Origin: Streptomyces sp. CBMA152
GTDB lineage: Bacteria > Actinomycetota > Actinomycetes > Streptomycetales > Streptomycetaceae
Reading direction: 5' to 3'
DNA: 64,000 nucleotides
NCBI RefSeq assembly: GCF_014596475.1
Contig: NZ_MECJ01000002.1
Coordinates: 434,001 to 498,000, forward strand
Shown: positions 7,810 through 16,295 of the stretch, piece after piece
Position numbering within the stretch: the stretch's first letter is position 1
Layout: every line of letters begins with the position of its first letter
Translations under genes and position numbers: made by a program
The notes under the pieces: generated by a model
What the model was told of the DNA's origin: nothing
Database searches by the model: none
The model's input: the letters and a program-made list of their open reading frames with translations, nothing else

Positions 7810-8513
7810 GGGACCTGCTCTCCCCTCGGACCGAAGAAGGCGTCCAATGTCCTTCTCTCGGTCTCGATACGTTCCAAGTCGCCACAGAATGCCTGTAGTT
7901 GGCGCTTGAGGAAGGCGGCGATGGCCGGATCGGCGCGGGCGGTCTGCGCGGCGACCTCGACGGCGGCCTTCCGTGCCCCACCCCGTGGCACCAGGCGTTG
8001 CAGCAGCCCGAGCCGTAGGGCTTCCTCGGCCCGAATCCAACGGGACGTCAGCACCAGGTCCTTGGCCGCCGCCGGTCCCACGACGCCGATCAGCCTTGCC
8101 GCTCCGATGGGGATCCCCATCTCCGCACCGGGAAAGCGGAAGCAGCTGCCCTGGGCTCCGACGCGCAGGTCACAGGCCGCGGCCAACTCCGCCGCCGCGG
8201 CGACACACCGCCCCTCCACGGCCGCGACGACCGCCTTCGGCGCGTCGGTGACCGCCCTATGGAGTCGACTGAACGCCCGCATCCGCCGCGCCCGCCCCGC
8301 CGCGTCCAACTCCTCGTCACGGTCCGCGCCCACGCCGAAGTCCTCCCCGCTGGTGGCGATGACGAGGGCGCGTACATCGGTGTCGGCGGCCGCCTCGGTC
8401 ACGGCGTCGGCCAGCAGATCGGCCATCGCGGTCGTGAGTGCGTTCCGGGCGGCGGGACGGTCGAGCAGAAGTGTCCGTACGCCCGGAGCCATACCGTCGA
8501 CGACCTCGATCAC
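7806..8513 (-). CDS. Enoyl-CoA hydratase/isomerase (crotonase) family protein
   Basis: The 235-residue product (GTG start) is a short crotonase. It has the first oxyanion-hole region (DFGVGAD) and a second one, but the usual A-x-GGG is replaced by 'RCVAAAAELAAACDL', so the glycines are missing. The family includes MenB (DHNA-CoA synthase), but MenB is usually longer and carries SGGDQ and a Gly-rich second loop, neither seen here. It could perform the ring closure of an OSB-CoA-like thioester or another CoA-dependent step. Both ends overlap neighbours by 4 bases (menD before it, SDR after it). Confidence 0.7.
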   Translation of the reverse strand: MIEVVDGMAPGVRTLLLDRPAARNALTTAMADLLADAVTEAAADTDVRALVIATSGEDFGVGADRDEELDAAGRARRMRAFSRLHRAVTDAPKAVVAAVEGRCVAAAAELAAACDLRVGAQGSCFRFPGAEMGIPIGAARLIGVVGPAAAKDLVLTSRWIRAEEALRLGLLQRLVPRGGARKAAVEVAAQTARADPAIAAFLKRQLQAFCGDLERIETERRTLDAFFGPRGEQVP

Positions 8514-10270
8514 GACGTCAGCCCTTCGAGGGCGGCAGCGACGGCGGCGTGCACGCGCTCATGAACCGCCACATTCGCCTCGCGGTCGGTACGGACATGG
8601 ATCACCGACACGCCCTGCTTTCCCACCAGTTCGGCCAGCGTCGCGTCGAACGCGCGCCGGTCGTCGGCAGTGCGCACCACAGCGCCGTACGCGGCCGCGA
8701 TGGCCGGAATGTCGGCGGACTGCGGGGTTCCGAACAGTGCCTCGAAGGTGGCGGCGGGCAGCTCACGGGCCGGCGGGAGGAACGAGAAGATACCGCCGCC
8801 GTTGTTGTCGACCACGACGAACGTACAGCTCAGCCCGGCCTCAGCCGCGCCGAGCAGCGCACCCGCGTCATGCAGGAACGTCAGGTCTCCCACGAGCGCG
8901 ACCACAGGATCGGTGGAGACCGCGGCCGCGCCGAGGGCGGTGGAGACGACTCCGTCGATGCCGTTGACACCACGGTTGGACAGCACGGACGGCGGTCGGT
9001 GGCGCGGCGCGGCGAACCACTCCAGATGGCGTATCGGCATGGACGACCCGACGACCAGGGTGGTGTGCGGGAGCAGCGCGGACCACAGCTGGCGTGCCAC
9101 TCCGGGTTCGGTCAACTCACCGTAACCATCGAGTACTTCACCTATCGCACTCTGTGCGGCGGACTCCGCATCCGCCCATGCCTCGCACCACGCGGAGGGA
9201 ACTGTATGGGTCACTTCCCGGGCGACGGCGTGGCACAGCTCGGTCGGATCGGCGCACACCACGGTGTCGGCCAGGCGCTGCGGATCCCGCCAGCGCCAGT
9301 CCGGGTCGACCACCAGGTGCTCGATGCCCGGCCGGGCGAGCCATTCGCTCAGGACACGGGAGGCCCAGCGTTCGCCCAGGTGGATAACGGTCTGCGGGTG
9401 CAGTCGGTCCCGGGTCGCGGGCGCGCGCAGTATCGCGTCGGCCGCCGCCACGGTGGCCCGATGGGGTGTACGGGCGGCCGAGCGCGGGTCGGCGAGCACC
9501 GGCCAGCCGAGCGCGGCCGCGAGCGCGTGCACCGCCTCCGGGTCGCCCGCGCCGCCACCTGCGACGATCACCCCACGCGTCCCGGCCCGACCGGCCAGAT
9601 CGCGTACGGCCTCCGGTGACGGGGCACTAACACCGCGTACCACGCGATGCCACGGCCCGTCGACACGCGCCGGCGGCAGCGGTCCCGCCTCGGCGACGAG
9701 GGGATCGCGGAAGGCGAGATTGAGATGCACGGGGCCGGGTCCCGAGGGACCGGACGCGGCCTCGGCGACCGCCCGGGCGGCCAGCGACCGCCAGAACACC
9801 CCCTGGCCCGGCTCGGGCACCCCGAGATCGGCCGCCCACCGCACGGCGGATCCGTACAGACCCGCCTGCCGCATCGTCTGCGGCGCCGCCACCTCCTGGA
9901 GCTCCGGTGGCCGGTCCGCCGTGCACACCAGCATCGGCACGCCCGCGAGGTCGGCCTCGGCGACGGCGGGATGCAGTTCGGCGGCCGCGGTACCGCTGGT
10001 CGTCAGGACCACCGGCACCCGCCCGCTGCGGCGCGCGACGCCCAGGGCGAAGAACCCCGCCGAGCGCTCATCGACACGTATGTGCAGGCGGAGCCGGTCG
10101 TCGGCGGCGAGCGCCAGCGCGAGCGGGGTCGACCGCGAGCCGGGAGAGACCACGGCGTCGGTCACCCCGGCCCGCGCCCACTCGTCGACGAGGGTGGCGG
10201 CGAAGGTGGCCTGGGTGCGTCCGGCGTCGGTGTCGGCTCGGCGGTGCGGATGTGCGTCGGAAGGTGTCAC
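8510..10270 (-). CDS. menD: 2-Succinyl-5-enolpyruvyl-6-hydroxy-3-cyclohexene-1-carboxylate synthase
   Basis: The 586-residue product is a full-length, ThDP-dependent MenD. It adds a succinyl semialdehyde unit from 2-oxoglutarate to isochorismate, giving SEPHCHC. Signature segments are all present: SPGSRSTPL (isochorismate and ThDP contacts), DERSAGFFALG with the ThDP-activating Glu, TSGTAAAELHPAVAEA, ADRPPEL, GSSMPIRHLEWF, NRGVNGIDGVVST, VGDLTFLHD (metal/ThDP) and NNGGGIFSFLP. GTG 10270 is chosen because it overlaps the stop of the upstream gene by 4 bases (GTGA) and keeps family length. This is the most secure assignment in the locus and shows that isochorismate is diverted into succinylbenzoate-type chemistry. 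Confidence 0.93.
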   Translation of the reverse strand: MTPSDAHPHRRADTDAGRTQATFAATLVDEWARAGVTDAVVSPGSRSTPLALALAADDRLRLHIRVDERSAGFFALGVARRSGRVPVVLTTSGTAAAELHPAVAEADLAGVPMLVCTADRPPELQEVAAPQTMRQAGLYGSAVRWAADLGVPEPGQGVFWRSLAARAVAEAASGPSGPGPVHLNLAFRDPLVAEAGPLPPARVDGPWHRVVRGVSAPSPEAVRDLAGRAGTRGVIVAGGGAGDPEAVHALAAALGWPVLADPRSAARTPHRATVAAADAILRAPATRDRLHPQTVIHLGERWASRVLSEWLARPGIEHLVVDPDWRWRDPQRLADTVVCADPTELCHAVAREVTHTVPSAWCEAWADAESAAQSAIGEVLDGYGELTEPGVARQLWSALLPHTTLVVGSSMPIRHLEWFAAPRHRPPSVLSNRGVNGIDGVVSTALGAAAVSTDPVVALVGDLTFLHDAGALLGAAEAGLSCTFVVVDNNGGGIFSFLPPARELPAATFEALFGTPQSADIPAIAAAYGAVVRTADDRRAFDATLAELVGKQGVSVIHVRTDREANVAVHERVHAAVAAALEGLTS

Positions 10271-11739
10271 GGCTGGGTCCAATCCTTCACGGCGCCGATG
10301 CGTACGAGCGCGGCGCCGAGCTGCCCCATCAGGCCGTTGCCGACCCCGGAGAGCATGCGGTAGCCACTGCGCTGCAGCTCCTCGCCGCCCTTGTTCGAGG
10401 GGGAACCGCCCGACAGCCAGCCGTCCTCGGTGAGATACGTGTCGGCAAGCTCCTCCCATGCCCGCAGCGCCGCCGCCCCTTCCCGGAAGGTGTCGAACTG
10501 GCCCTGCTCGGTGCCGAGGGCCAGCGCGGCCGCGATCCCCGCCGAGCCGCAGGTCTCGGCGCCGGTCTCCGGCTCGCCGAGATAGCAGTCCCAGATCCCG
10601 TCGGCGTTGCGCCGGGACAGCGCGAGCGCCGCGACCCGGCGGGCCTCGTCCCACAGCCCGGCGGTGTCCGCCTCGTCCCCGAGCTCCGTCAGGGTGCGCA
10701 CAAGACCGAGCAGATACCAGGAGTACGCGCGAGCCCAGTTGCGGTACACGCGCGTACCGTCGGGGAACAGCCGGAGATGGAGATCCGTCCCCGTGCACAA
10801 CCGCTCGCGGCGCGCCCGCAGTTGGCGCACCGCCGCGTCCCGCAGGGCCTCATCGGTCCGGTGCGCGATCGTCGCCATGGGGTAGGCCACGGTGTACGAG
10901 CCCTCGGCGGTCGTCGGCACGTCCTTGACGCACCCTTCGTCGTCGGTGCGGACCCGCCAGGACTCGATGGCCTGCGACAGCGCCGGGTCCAGCGGATTGA
11001 GCTTGGCCAGCACGGCGTACGGGAGTGTCGCCTCGATCCCGTAGACACGGCCGTCGGCCGGTCGGCCGCGCGGATCCTCGTACCGCAGCGCGCCGTTGGG
11101 GAAGTAGAACGCGAGATGTTCCGAGAGCGCGGTGCGCGCGCGGCCGTCCCGGGGGAACGTCACGGCCAGGTCGTACAGCGCGTCGAGCACACACCCCTCC
11201 ATCCAGCCGAACGGTTGCACGCTGCCGATTCCGGTGAGCGTGCGGTGCAGGGCGCCGGTGGGGTTCAGCGTCGTGGTGCGGTCGAGGAGGAGTACGGGAC
11301 GGCGCTCCGGGGGTGCCTGCGGTCCCGCGAAGATCCACAGTGTCGGAGGTAAGTCCCCGGATCCGCTGACGGTGGCCGACGGCTCGGACAGGCTGAGCAA
11401 AACCCCCTCTGTCAGGGCGAGTTGAGTCGATTCCCTGTCCAGGGGTGCGTCATAGGGCTGGTGGCAGTCGGGGTAGCGGATGTCGTACGTGGTGAGCAGG
11501 CGGCCGGTCATCGCCGACCGCACCTCCACTCGTACGGTTCCGCGCAGATCGCAGGCGACGAACAGCCGGAGACGTCCCTCCGCCGCACCTACTCCTGGGG
11601 GCCACTCGACCAGGGTGGGCGCGCCCTGGGAAGGGGTGGTGACGGGGGCGACGGACCAGTCGAGCGGGGTGCGCTTGCCGGCCGGGAACGGGAGGGGCGG
11701 CGCGTGCACTTCGGGGTGCACGGCGGTGGTCGATGTCAT
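10267..11739 (-). CDS. Six-hairpin glycosidase-like protein (GH88/GH105-like) inside the men-type operon
   Basis: The 490-residue protein has an N-terminal part of about 170 residues that I cannot assign, then an alpha/alpha-barrel pattern like unsaturated uronyl hydrolases (GH88/GH105): a 'WMEGCVLDAL' helix, TAEGSYTVAYP, RNWARAYSWYLLGLV, and GAETCGSAGIAAALALG. Those enzymes hydrate an enol-ether double bond in unsaturated uronides. I cannot place the catalytic Asp with confidence. No signal peptide is visible, so it should be cytosolic. It lies between menF (16-base gap) and menD (4-base overlap), so it is a real operon member, but no men pathway known to me uses such an enzyme. Confidence 0.6.
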   Translation of the reverse strand: MTSTTAVHPEVHAPPLPFPAGKRTPLDWSVAPVTTPSQGAPTLVEWPPGVGAAEGRLRLFVACDLRGTVRVEVRSAMTGRLLTTYDIRYPDCHQPYDAPLDRESTQLALTEGVLLSLSEPSATVSGSGDLPPTLWIFAGPQAPPERRPVLLLDRTTTLNPTGALHRTLTGIGSVQPFGWMEGCVLDALYDLAVTFPRDGRARTALSEHLAFYFPNGALRYEDPRGRPADGRVYGIEATLPYAVLAKLNPLDPALSQAIESWRVRTDDEGCVKDVPTTAEGSYTVAYPMATIAHRTDEALRDAAVRQLRARRERLCTGTDLHLRLFPDGTRVYRNWARAYSWYLLGLVRTLTELGDEADTAGLWDEARRVAALALSRRNADGIWDCYLGEPETGAETCGSAGIAAALALGTEQGQFDTFREGAAALRAWEELADTYLTEDGWLSGGSPSNKGGEELQRSGYRMLSGVGNGLMGQLGAALVRIGAVKDWTQP

Positions 11740-11755
11740 GGGCTCGGTCCTCCGA

Positions 11756-12946
11756 TCAGGGCGCGATGAGAGCGGGGAGAAGGGCGCCGAGTTTCGCGCG
11801 GGTCTCCGCCAGCTCCTCGTCGGGGTCCGAATCGGCCACTATTCCGCTGCCCGCGAAGACAGTCGCGTTCATTCCCTTGAGTTCGGCGCAGCGAATTGTC
11901 ACGCACAGACACCCGTTGTCCTGTGCGTCCACCCAGCCGAGCGCGCCGCCGTAAAGGCCGCGGTCCCAGTCCTCGACCTGGTCGATCACCGCGTACGCCG
12001 CCTCGCGCGGCCAGCCGCAGACGGCGGGTGTCGGATGGAGGGAGTTCGCCAGTTCCAGGAAAGGCGGGTGATCCGGTTTGAGTTCCACCGTGAGTCGGGT
12101 CATGAGGTGCTGCACATTGGTGAGTTTGAGGATCTCCGGTTCCTTGCTCACCTGGACACTGACCGCGTATGGCGCGAGAGTTTCGAGCACCATGTCGCGC
12201 AGAATGCGGTGTTCCTGCTGGTTCTTGGGCGACTGAGTGAGCCATCGGGCGAGCTCGCGGTCGGCTGTCTCGTCGCCGCCTCGGCGGGCGGTGCCGGCCA
12301 GGGCTTTCGACTCCACGTACCGTCCCCGCTTGGAGAGCAGCAGCTCGGGGCTGGCTCCTACCAGGCCGAACGCGGAGAAGAGGTAGGAGCCGGGGAAGGA
12401 CTGCGCCAGTCGGCCGAGGACCTGCGGGGGCTGGATGACCACGTCGCTCGTCACCTCTACGCGCCGGGCGAGTACCGCTTTGTGCAGTTCTCCCCGCCGT
12501 ACCGCACCGGCCACGTCCGCGACGCTCCCGCACCATTCGTCGGGCTCTTCGATCGGCCGTAACGCATAGGAACGCGGCGCCTCGTCGGTTTCCGGTGGAG
12601 GCCCCAGAGAAGCGAGCAGAGCGCGATGGTCGCAGTTGCGGTCCAGCCGCAGGGTGCGTTCGGGAACCGCGATTCGGACGGCCTCGCTGCGCCGGAACGG
12701 AAAGGCGACGAAACCGATTCCATCACCGTCCCGCAGAAGTTCGGAAATGTCGTCTCCGGGGCGGACGGAATACTCGGCGACGGGCTCGATGCCGAGCAGG
12801 GAAAGGTCCGGTGAGGAGAAGAAGATGCGCTGTCCGTCGGTGAATCGGATCGCTGCCCGGGCAGCGTCGGATAAGCTCGACACAACAACCCCCGTAGGTG
12901 AGCCGAACGTGCGCTGTGGCCGTTCTCGCCGGTCAGTGAGATTCAT
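11756..12946 (-). CDS. menF: Isochorismate synthase
   Basis: The 396-residue product is a chorismate-utilising enzyme of the MenF/EntC/DhbC group, which isomerises chorismate to isochorismate with Mg2+. Motifs visible in order: LHKAVLARRV, SPELLLSKRG, LAGTARRG, KNQQEHRILRDMV, LTNVQHLMTRL, LHPTPAVCGWP, DRGLYGGALGWVD and AGSGIVADSDPDEEL. It is the first gene of the six-gene minus-strand operon and supplies MenD. Since no isochorismatase or salicylate enzyme is nearby, the flow is presumably to MenD rather than to DHB or salicylate. Symbol menF is by context; dhbC-like would describe the sequence equally well. Confidence 0.85.
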   Translation of the reverse strand: MNLTDRRERPQRTFGSPTGVVVSSLSDAARAAIRFTDGQRIFFSSPDLSLLGIEPVAEYSVRPGDDISELLRDGDGIGFVAFPFRRSEAVRIAVPERTLRLDRNCDHRALLASLGPPPETDEAPRSYALRPIEEPDEWCGSVADVAGAVRRGELHKAVLARRVEVTSDVVIQPPQVLGRLAQSFPGSYLFSAFGLVGASPELLLSKRGRYVESKALAGTARRGGDETADRELARWLTQSPKNQQEHRILRDMVLETLAPYAVSVQVSKEPEILKLTNVQHLMTRLTVELKPDHPPFLELANSLHPTPAVCGWPREAAYAVIDQVEDWDRGLYGGALGWVDAQDNGCLCVTIRCAELKGMNATVFAGSGIVADSDPDEELAETRAKLGALLPALIAP

Positions 12947-13195
12947 CAGCCACAGCGGACACCCGCCAACGAGCGTGACTGTGGCGTGTCTAGGGCGTCA
13001 AGGGTGATATCGAGCCACAACCTGTGCCGGCAGTGGAGTGGTGGGGCCCCTGAAGTGCCTGCTCACATGGCGTTTCGGGTGGTGGTCGTGCTCGGACGCG
13101 GCGCGATTCCACTAGAAAGTTGTTCTAGAAAAAGTTTCCATAACGGCCGGGCTGCGGGGCACACTTGCCCCATAACAGGTCGTATCAGCCGAGCC
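12947..13195 (-). promoter_or_regulatory. Promoter region of the men-type operon with a CTAGAA-N5-TTCTAG dyad
   Basis: The leader upstream of menF contains a perfect inverted repeat: CTAGAA at 13112-13117 and TTCTAG at 13123-13128, 17 bases in all, within a locally AT-rich patch (about 13110-13142) that stands out from the GC-rich surroundings. It lies about 165 bases before the menF start. A dyad like this is typical of a TetR/MarR-class operator; no regulator gene for it is adjacent. Confidence 0.45.
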
Positions 13196-13230
13196 GACTG
13201 CCCGGCCGCAGCATCTGCGACCGGGCAGTC
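13196..13230 (-). terminator. Hairpin after the M1 aminopeptidase gene
   Basis: GACTGCCCGG (13196-13205) pairs perfectly with CCGGGCAGTC (13221-13230), with a 15-base loop. It lies 25 bases past the minus-strand stop of the peptidase gene. Confidence 0.65.
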
Positions 13231-13254
13231 TTCGCGCTGTGAACCGCCCCCGAC

Positions 13255-15117
13255 TCAGCCGTCGATGCGGTGCTGAGTCCAGAACGAGGTCAGGTCCGTG
13301 GTCGTGGCGGCCTGGGCGGCTGCCTTGAACTCGGCCGTGGTCGAGACGCCGTACCAGTGTGAACTGGCGTAGTCCTTGAGGAGTTTGGCCATGACGGTGT
13401 CACCAAGGACGCGTCGCAGGTCGTGCAGGGCGCACTTGCCGTAGCCGTAGACGACGGTGGAGTACCGGGAGGAGTTCGCGTCCCAGTAGGCCATCGAGTT
13501 GGTGATCTTCTCGGCCGACGAGGCCCAGGAGACGCTGTTCCAGCAGTTGGTGCCGGTCTTGTTGAGCGCCAGGTCGGTGGCGTAGTCGGTGAACGCCTCG
13601 TCCAACCACGGGCTGTTGTACTCGTCGTCGCCGACGATGCCGTACCACCACTGGTGGCCGATCTCATGGGTGAGCGCGGTGGTGCTGACCAGGTCGAGGA
13701 CGAACCCGGGGTATTCCATGCCGCCGAACCAGTAGTTGTTGTCGATCACCGCGTCCAACTCGCCGTACGGGTAGGCCCCGAACCGGGCCGCGTGGGTGTC
13801 CACGGCGGTCTTTGCGGTGCTGAGCATCGACTGGGCGTCGGAGGAGCTGATGCCCGAGACGGAGTAGACGTTGACCGCCGTGCCGGCGGCCGACGTGCCG
13901 GAGATCTTGCTGAACGGGCCCGCCGCCCAGGCGAAGTCACGGACCTTGGAGGCGGTGGCGGTGGTGACCGTACGCCCGCTGGAGCCCGGGGTGTCGGTCG
14001 AGGTACCGGTGGCCGGTATCAGCAGATTGTTGGGGTGGTCGAGGGTCACCTTGAAGTCGGCGGCCAGGGAGTAGAACGACTCGCCGTTGTTGGTGTACGG
14101 GTCCAGGTGCCAGCCGGAGCCGTCCTTCACCGCGAGCACGGGCAGGGCGTTGCCGACGAAGCTGAAGGCCCCGTCGTGGCCGAAGCGGTCGGCGCCGTCG
14201 GGCACGGTGATGCCCAGGTCGAAGCCGATCGTGGCGGACTGCCCCTGAGCGAGCGGTGTCGGCAGGGTGACCTGGAGGGCCGTGCAGCCGACCGAGAGGG
14301 CGCCCGCGGTGCCGCCCGTGAGGTTGCTGACGGTGATCGGCATGGCGGAGCAGGTGCCGTGGTAGTTGTCCCACAGCCTCAGATACACCTCGCTGAGCGC
14401 GGTGGCGGATGCGTTGGTGAAGGTCGCGCTCTCGTGCCCGGTCCAGCCGGTGCCGTCGGTGTTGCTGCTCAGGTCGACGGTGTACGAAGGCGCGGCCGGC
14501 GTACGTGTGGAGTCCCCGGGCGGGGTGGTGTCACCGGAGGTGTTGAGGGCGATGTCGTCGAGGACGAAGCTCGTCTGGAGGCTGTAGTCCTCGGTCCCGG
14601 TGAAGGCGAGGTTCACGGTCTGACCCGCGAACGCCGACACGTCGATCGACTTCTGCACATATCCGGTGTTCTGGTCGAGGTTGGAGTACGTCGCCAGCGT
14701 CGTACTGCCGATCTTCGCCGTCAGTTTGTCGTACGCGGTGGACGACGTCGTCTCGTCGGTGTCGATGTGCAGCCAGAAGGTGAGGGTGGCGGTGCTGCAC
14801 CCGGAGGGGATCGTGACGCTCTGGGAGAGCGTGTCGGTGTGCGTACTGCCGACACCGTCCAGCCAGGCGAAGCTGGTGCCGCCGTGGGCGGACTCACCGG
14901 CGCGGCTGGTGATCACGCTGCTCGACGACTGGCTCCAGGGCGAAGTGCCGCTCTCGAAACCGCCGTTGGCAACCACCTGGGTCGGCGTGCAGGTGGCGGC
15001 GTGCGGGGTGGCGGACGGCGCGGCGGCCGCCGGGGTGGCGGGGAGGAAGGTGGCGGCCAACGCGGCGACGGCTGCGAGCGCGCTCGCGGCGAAGGCCTTG
15101 TGGGGGGTCGGTCTCAC
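13255..15117 (-). CDS. Secreted M1-family zinc aminopeptidase with N-terminal beta-sandwich module
   Basis: The 620-residue product begins with a Sec signal peptide (RPTPHKAFAAS, hydrophobic Ala-rich run, PAAAA). Residues of about 40-175 form a carbohydrate-binding-like jelly roll (NGGFESGTSPW, DTLSQSVTIP, SFVLDDIAL). The rest is an M1 gluzincin: HEIGH at residues 484-488 and the third zinc ligand Glu507 in WLDEAF, matching HExxH-x18-E. It should trim peptides outside the cell. GTG 15117 has AAGGAG 6 bases upstream; the frame is open further upstream but without a signal peptide. A hairpin follows. Confidence 0.82.
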   Translation of the reverse strand: MRPTPHKAFAASALAAVAALAATFLPATPAAAAPSATPHAATCTPTQVVANGGFESGTSPWSQSSSSVITSRAGESAHGGTSFAWLDGVGSTHTDTLSQSVTIPSGCSTATLTFWLHIDTDETTSSTAYDKLTAKIGSTTLATYSNLDQNTGYVQKSIDVSAFAGQTVNLAFTGTEDYSLQTSFVLDDIALNTSGDTTPPGDSTRTPAAPSYTVDLSSNTDGTGWTGHESATFTNASATALSEVYLRLWDNYHGTCSAMPITVSNLTGGTAGALSVGCTALQVTLPTPLAQGQSATIGFDLGITVPDGADRFGHDGAFSFVGNALPVLAVKDGSGWHLDPYTNNGESFYSLAADFKVTLDHPNNLLIPATGTSTDTPGSSGRTVTTATASKVRDFAWAAGPFSKISGTSAAGTAVNVYSVSGISSSDAQSMLSTAKTAVDTHAARFGAYPYGELDAVIDNNYWFGGMEYPGFVLDLVSTTALTHEIGHQWWYGIVGDDEYNSPWLDEAFTDYATDLALNKTGTNCWNSVSWASSAEKITNSMAYWDANSSRYSTVVYGYGKCALHDLRRVLGDTVMAKLLKDYASSHWYGVSTTAEFKAAAQAATTTDLTSFWTQHRIDG

Positions 15118-15624
15118 ACGTAACTCCTTTACGGCGGCCGGGATTCCGGCCTGCTCGGTGGCCGCCCGGTCGGCTGGGTGAGCCGACGGGTGGCCGGGGG
15201 CTGTCCGGCGCGTCGCTCGCGCGATGGCCGGGGGTGAGATTTCTGCCGCGTCCCCCTGGGTCGGGGAACATCGGGGAACATCGGGGAACAGCTGCGGGAA
15301 GCCTGGCAGAATTGACCGGAACATGCCATCACTGGCGGGTAAAGGTGGGCGTGCTTCGGACATGCGGTCCGGCTCCGCCGCCGGTGAAGCGGGACGGCCG
15401 TGAGGGTGCGCGAGGTTGGTGGCCGTCGGGGCTGCGGGGGCTGTTCTGGCGAGATTCCAAGCGTGCCGAAGAGGGAAGGGCCGCGTCACCATCTGAGTCG
15501 CGAAGCCGCACGACAACGACCGGGGCTGTCCGGCCCCGGCCGTTGGGTCGTTGACGCCGGGCCAACGGTGCGGCCCCACAGAACCCGCCGAAGGCAGAGA
15601 TCACACAGCTAGTAGCCTGCGGCC
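15118..15624. promoter_or_regulatory. Divergent promoter region with three TCGGGGAACA repeats and a long hairpin
   Basis: These 507 bases lie between the divergent peptidase and hydrolase genes. TCGGGGAACA occurs three times head to tail at 15261-15290, an exact 10-base period (one helical turn), about 145 bases upstream of the peptidase start. Near the other end CAACGACCGGGGC (15524-15536) pairs with GCCCCGGCCGTTG (15543-15555) with one mismatch. TAGCCT at 15613-15618 is a plausible -10 for the hydrolase gene, whose ATG 6 bases later would make it leaderless. No gene is evident. Confidence 0.5.
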
Positions 15625-16254
15625 ATGCCCGATCCCTTAGCTTTCGCCGTTCCCACCCGCTTCGACGGCGCCCGTGACCGCGTCGCGATCGTCATCCCGG
15701 GTGTGGGCTACTCGCCCGCCAGACCACTGCTGCACTTCGCCCGCGCCGTGCTCCTCCAGCACGGCTGGACCGTCCAGGAACTGTGGTGGCAGATCCCCCA
15801 CGACTTCTCCGAGTTCACGGTGGACGACCGGATCGCGTGGGTGGAGCGACAGGTCACCCAGGCCATCGACGCCGAGGAAGGAGCCTGTCGGCTCCTCGTC
15901 GGCAAATCCTTGGGCTCCTTCGCCGGCGGCATCGCGGCCGATCGGAACATCGCGGCGGCCTGGCTCACTCCAGTCCTGACCATCGACCACGTAGCCCGCT
16001 CGCTCCAGCGGACGCAAGCGCCGGCTCTCCTCATCGGCGGCAGCGCCGACAAGCTGTGGGATCCACGCATCGCAGCGGCCATGCGGCACGACGTGCTCGA
16101 AATCCCGTCAGCAGACCACGCGTTGGAGCTGGCGGACGACCCGATGGGGTCTGTTGATGCCGTACGGCAGGTCGTCGCACGACTCGACCGGTTCATCGGC
16201 TCACTCGGGCGGACGCCAGCCGAGATCGCCCGGGCAGGCTCTAGCAGGCAGTAG
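15625..16254 (+). CDS. Small alpha/beta-hydrolase fold protein
   Basis: The 209-residue cytosolic protein has an alpha/beta-hydrolase pattern: IVIPGVGYS near the first strand, nucleophile elbow GKSLGS (around residue 92), ADK near the acid position, and a late SADHALE that can supply the His. It is short and lacks a lid. The substrate is unknown. There is no Shine-Dalgarno sequence; a -10-like TAGCCT lies 6 bases before the ATG, so translation is probably leaderless. It stands alone, and the convergent gene downstream is unrelated. Confidence 0.65.
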   Translation: MPDPLAFAVPTRFDGARDRVAIVIPGVGYSPARPLLHFARAVLLQHGWTVQELWWQIPHDFSEFTVDDRIAWVERQVTQAIDAEEGACRLLVGKSLGSFAGGIAADRNIAAAWLTPVLTIDHVARSLQRTQAPALLIGGSADKLWDPRIAAAMRHDVLEIPSADHALELADDPMGSVDAVRQVVARLDRFIGSLGRTPAEIARAGSSRQ

Positions 16255-16295
16255 GCGTAGGGCGAGAGGCCGGACTCAGGGGACTTGTCCGGGCT

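Noticed and set aside
7806..8513. Calling the crotonase menB
   Set aside because: The length, missing SGGDQ and altered oxyanion loop do not support DHNA-CoA synthase, so it is left at family level.
7072..8967. Long plus-strand frame across SDR and crotonase genes
   Set aside because: It runs antisense across several overlapping operon genes with no family motif.
13423..15123. Long plus-strand frame opposite the M1 peptidase
   Set aside because: Shadow ORF of Gly/Arg/Val composition; the minus strand has HExxH and a signal peptide.
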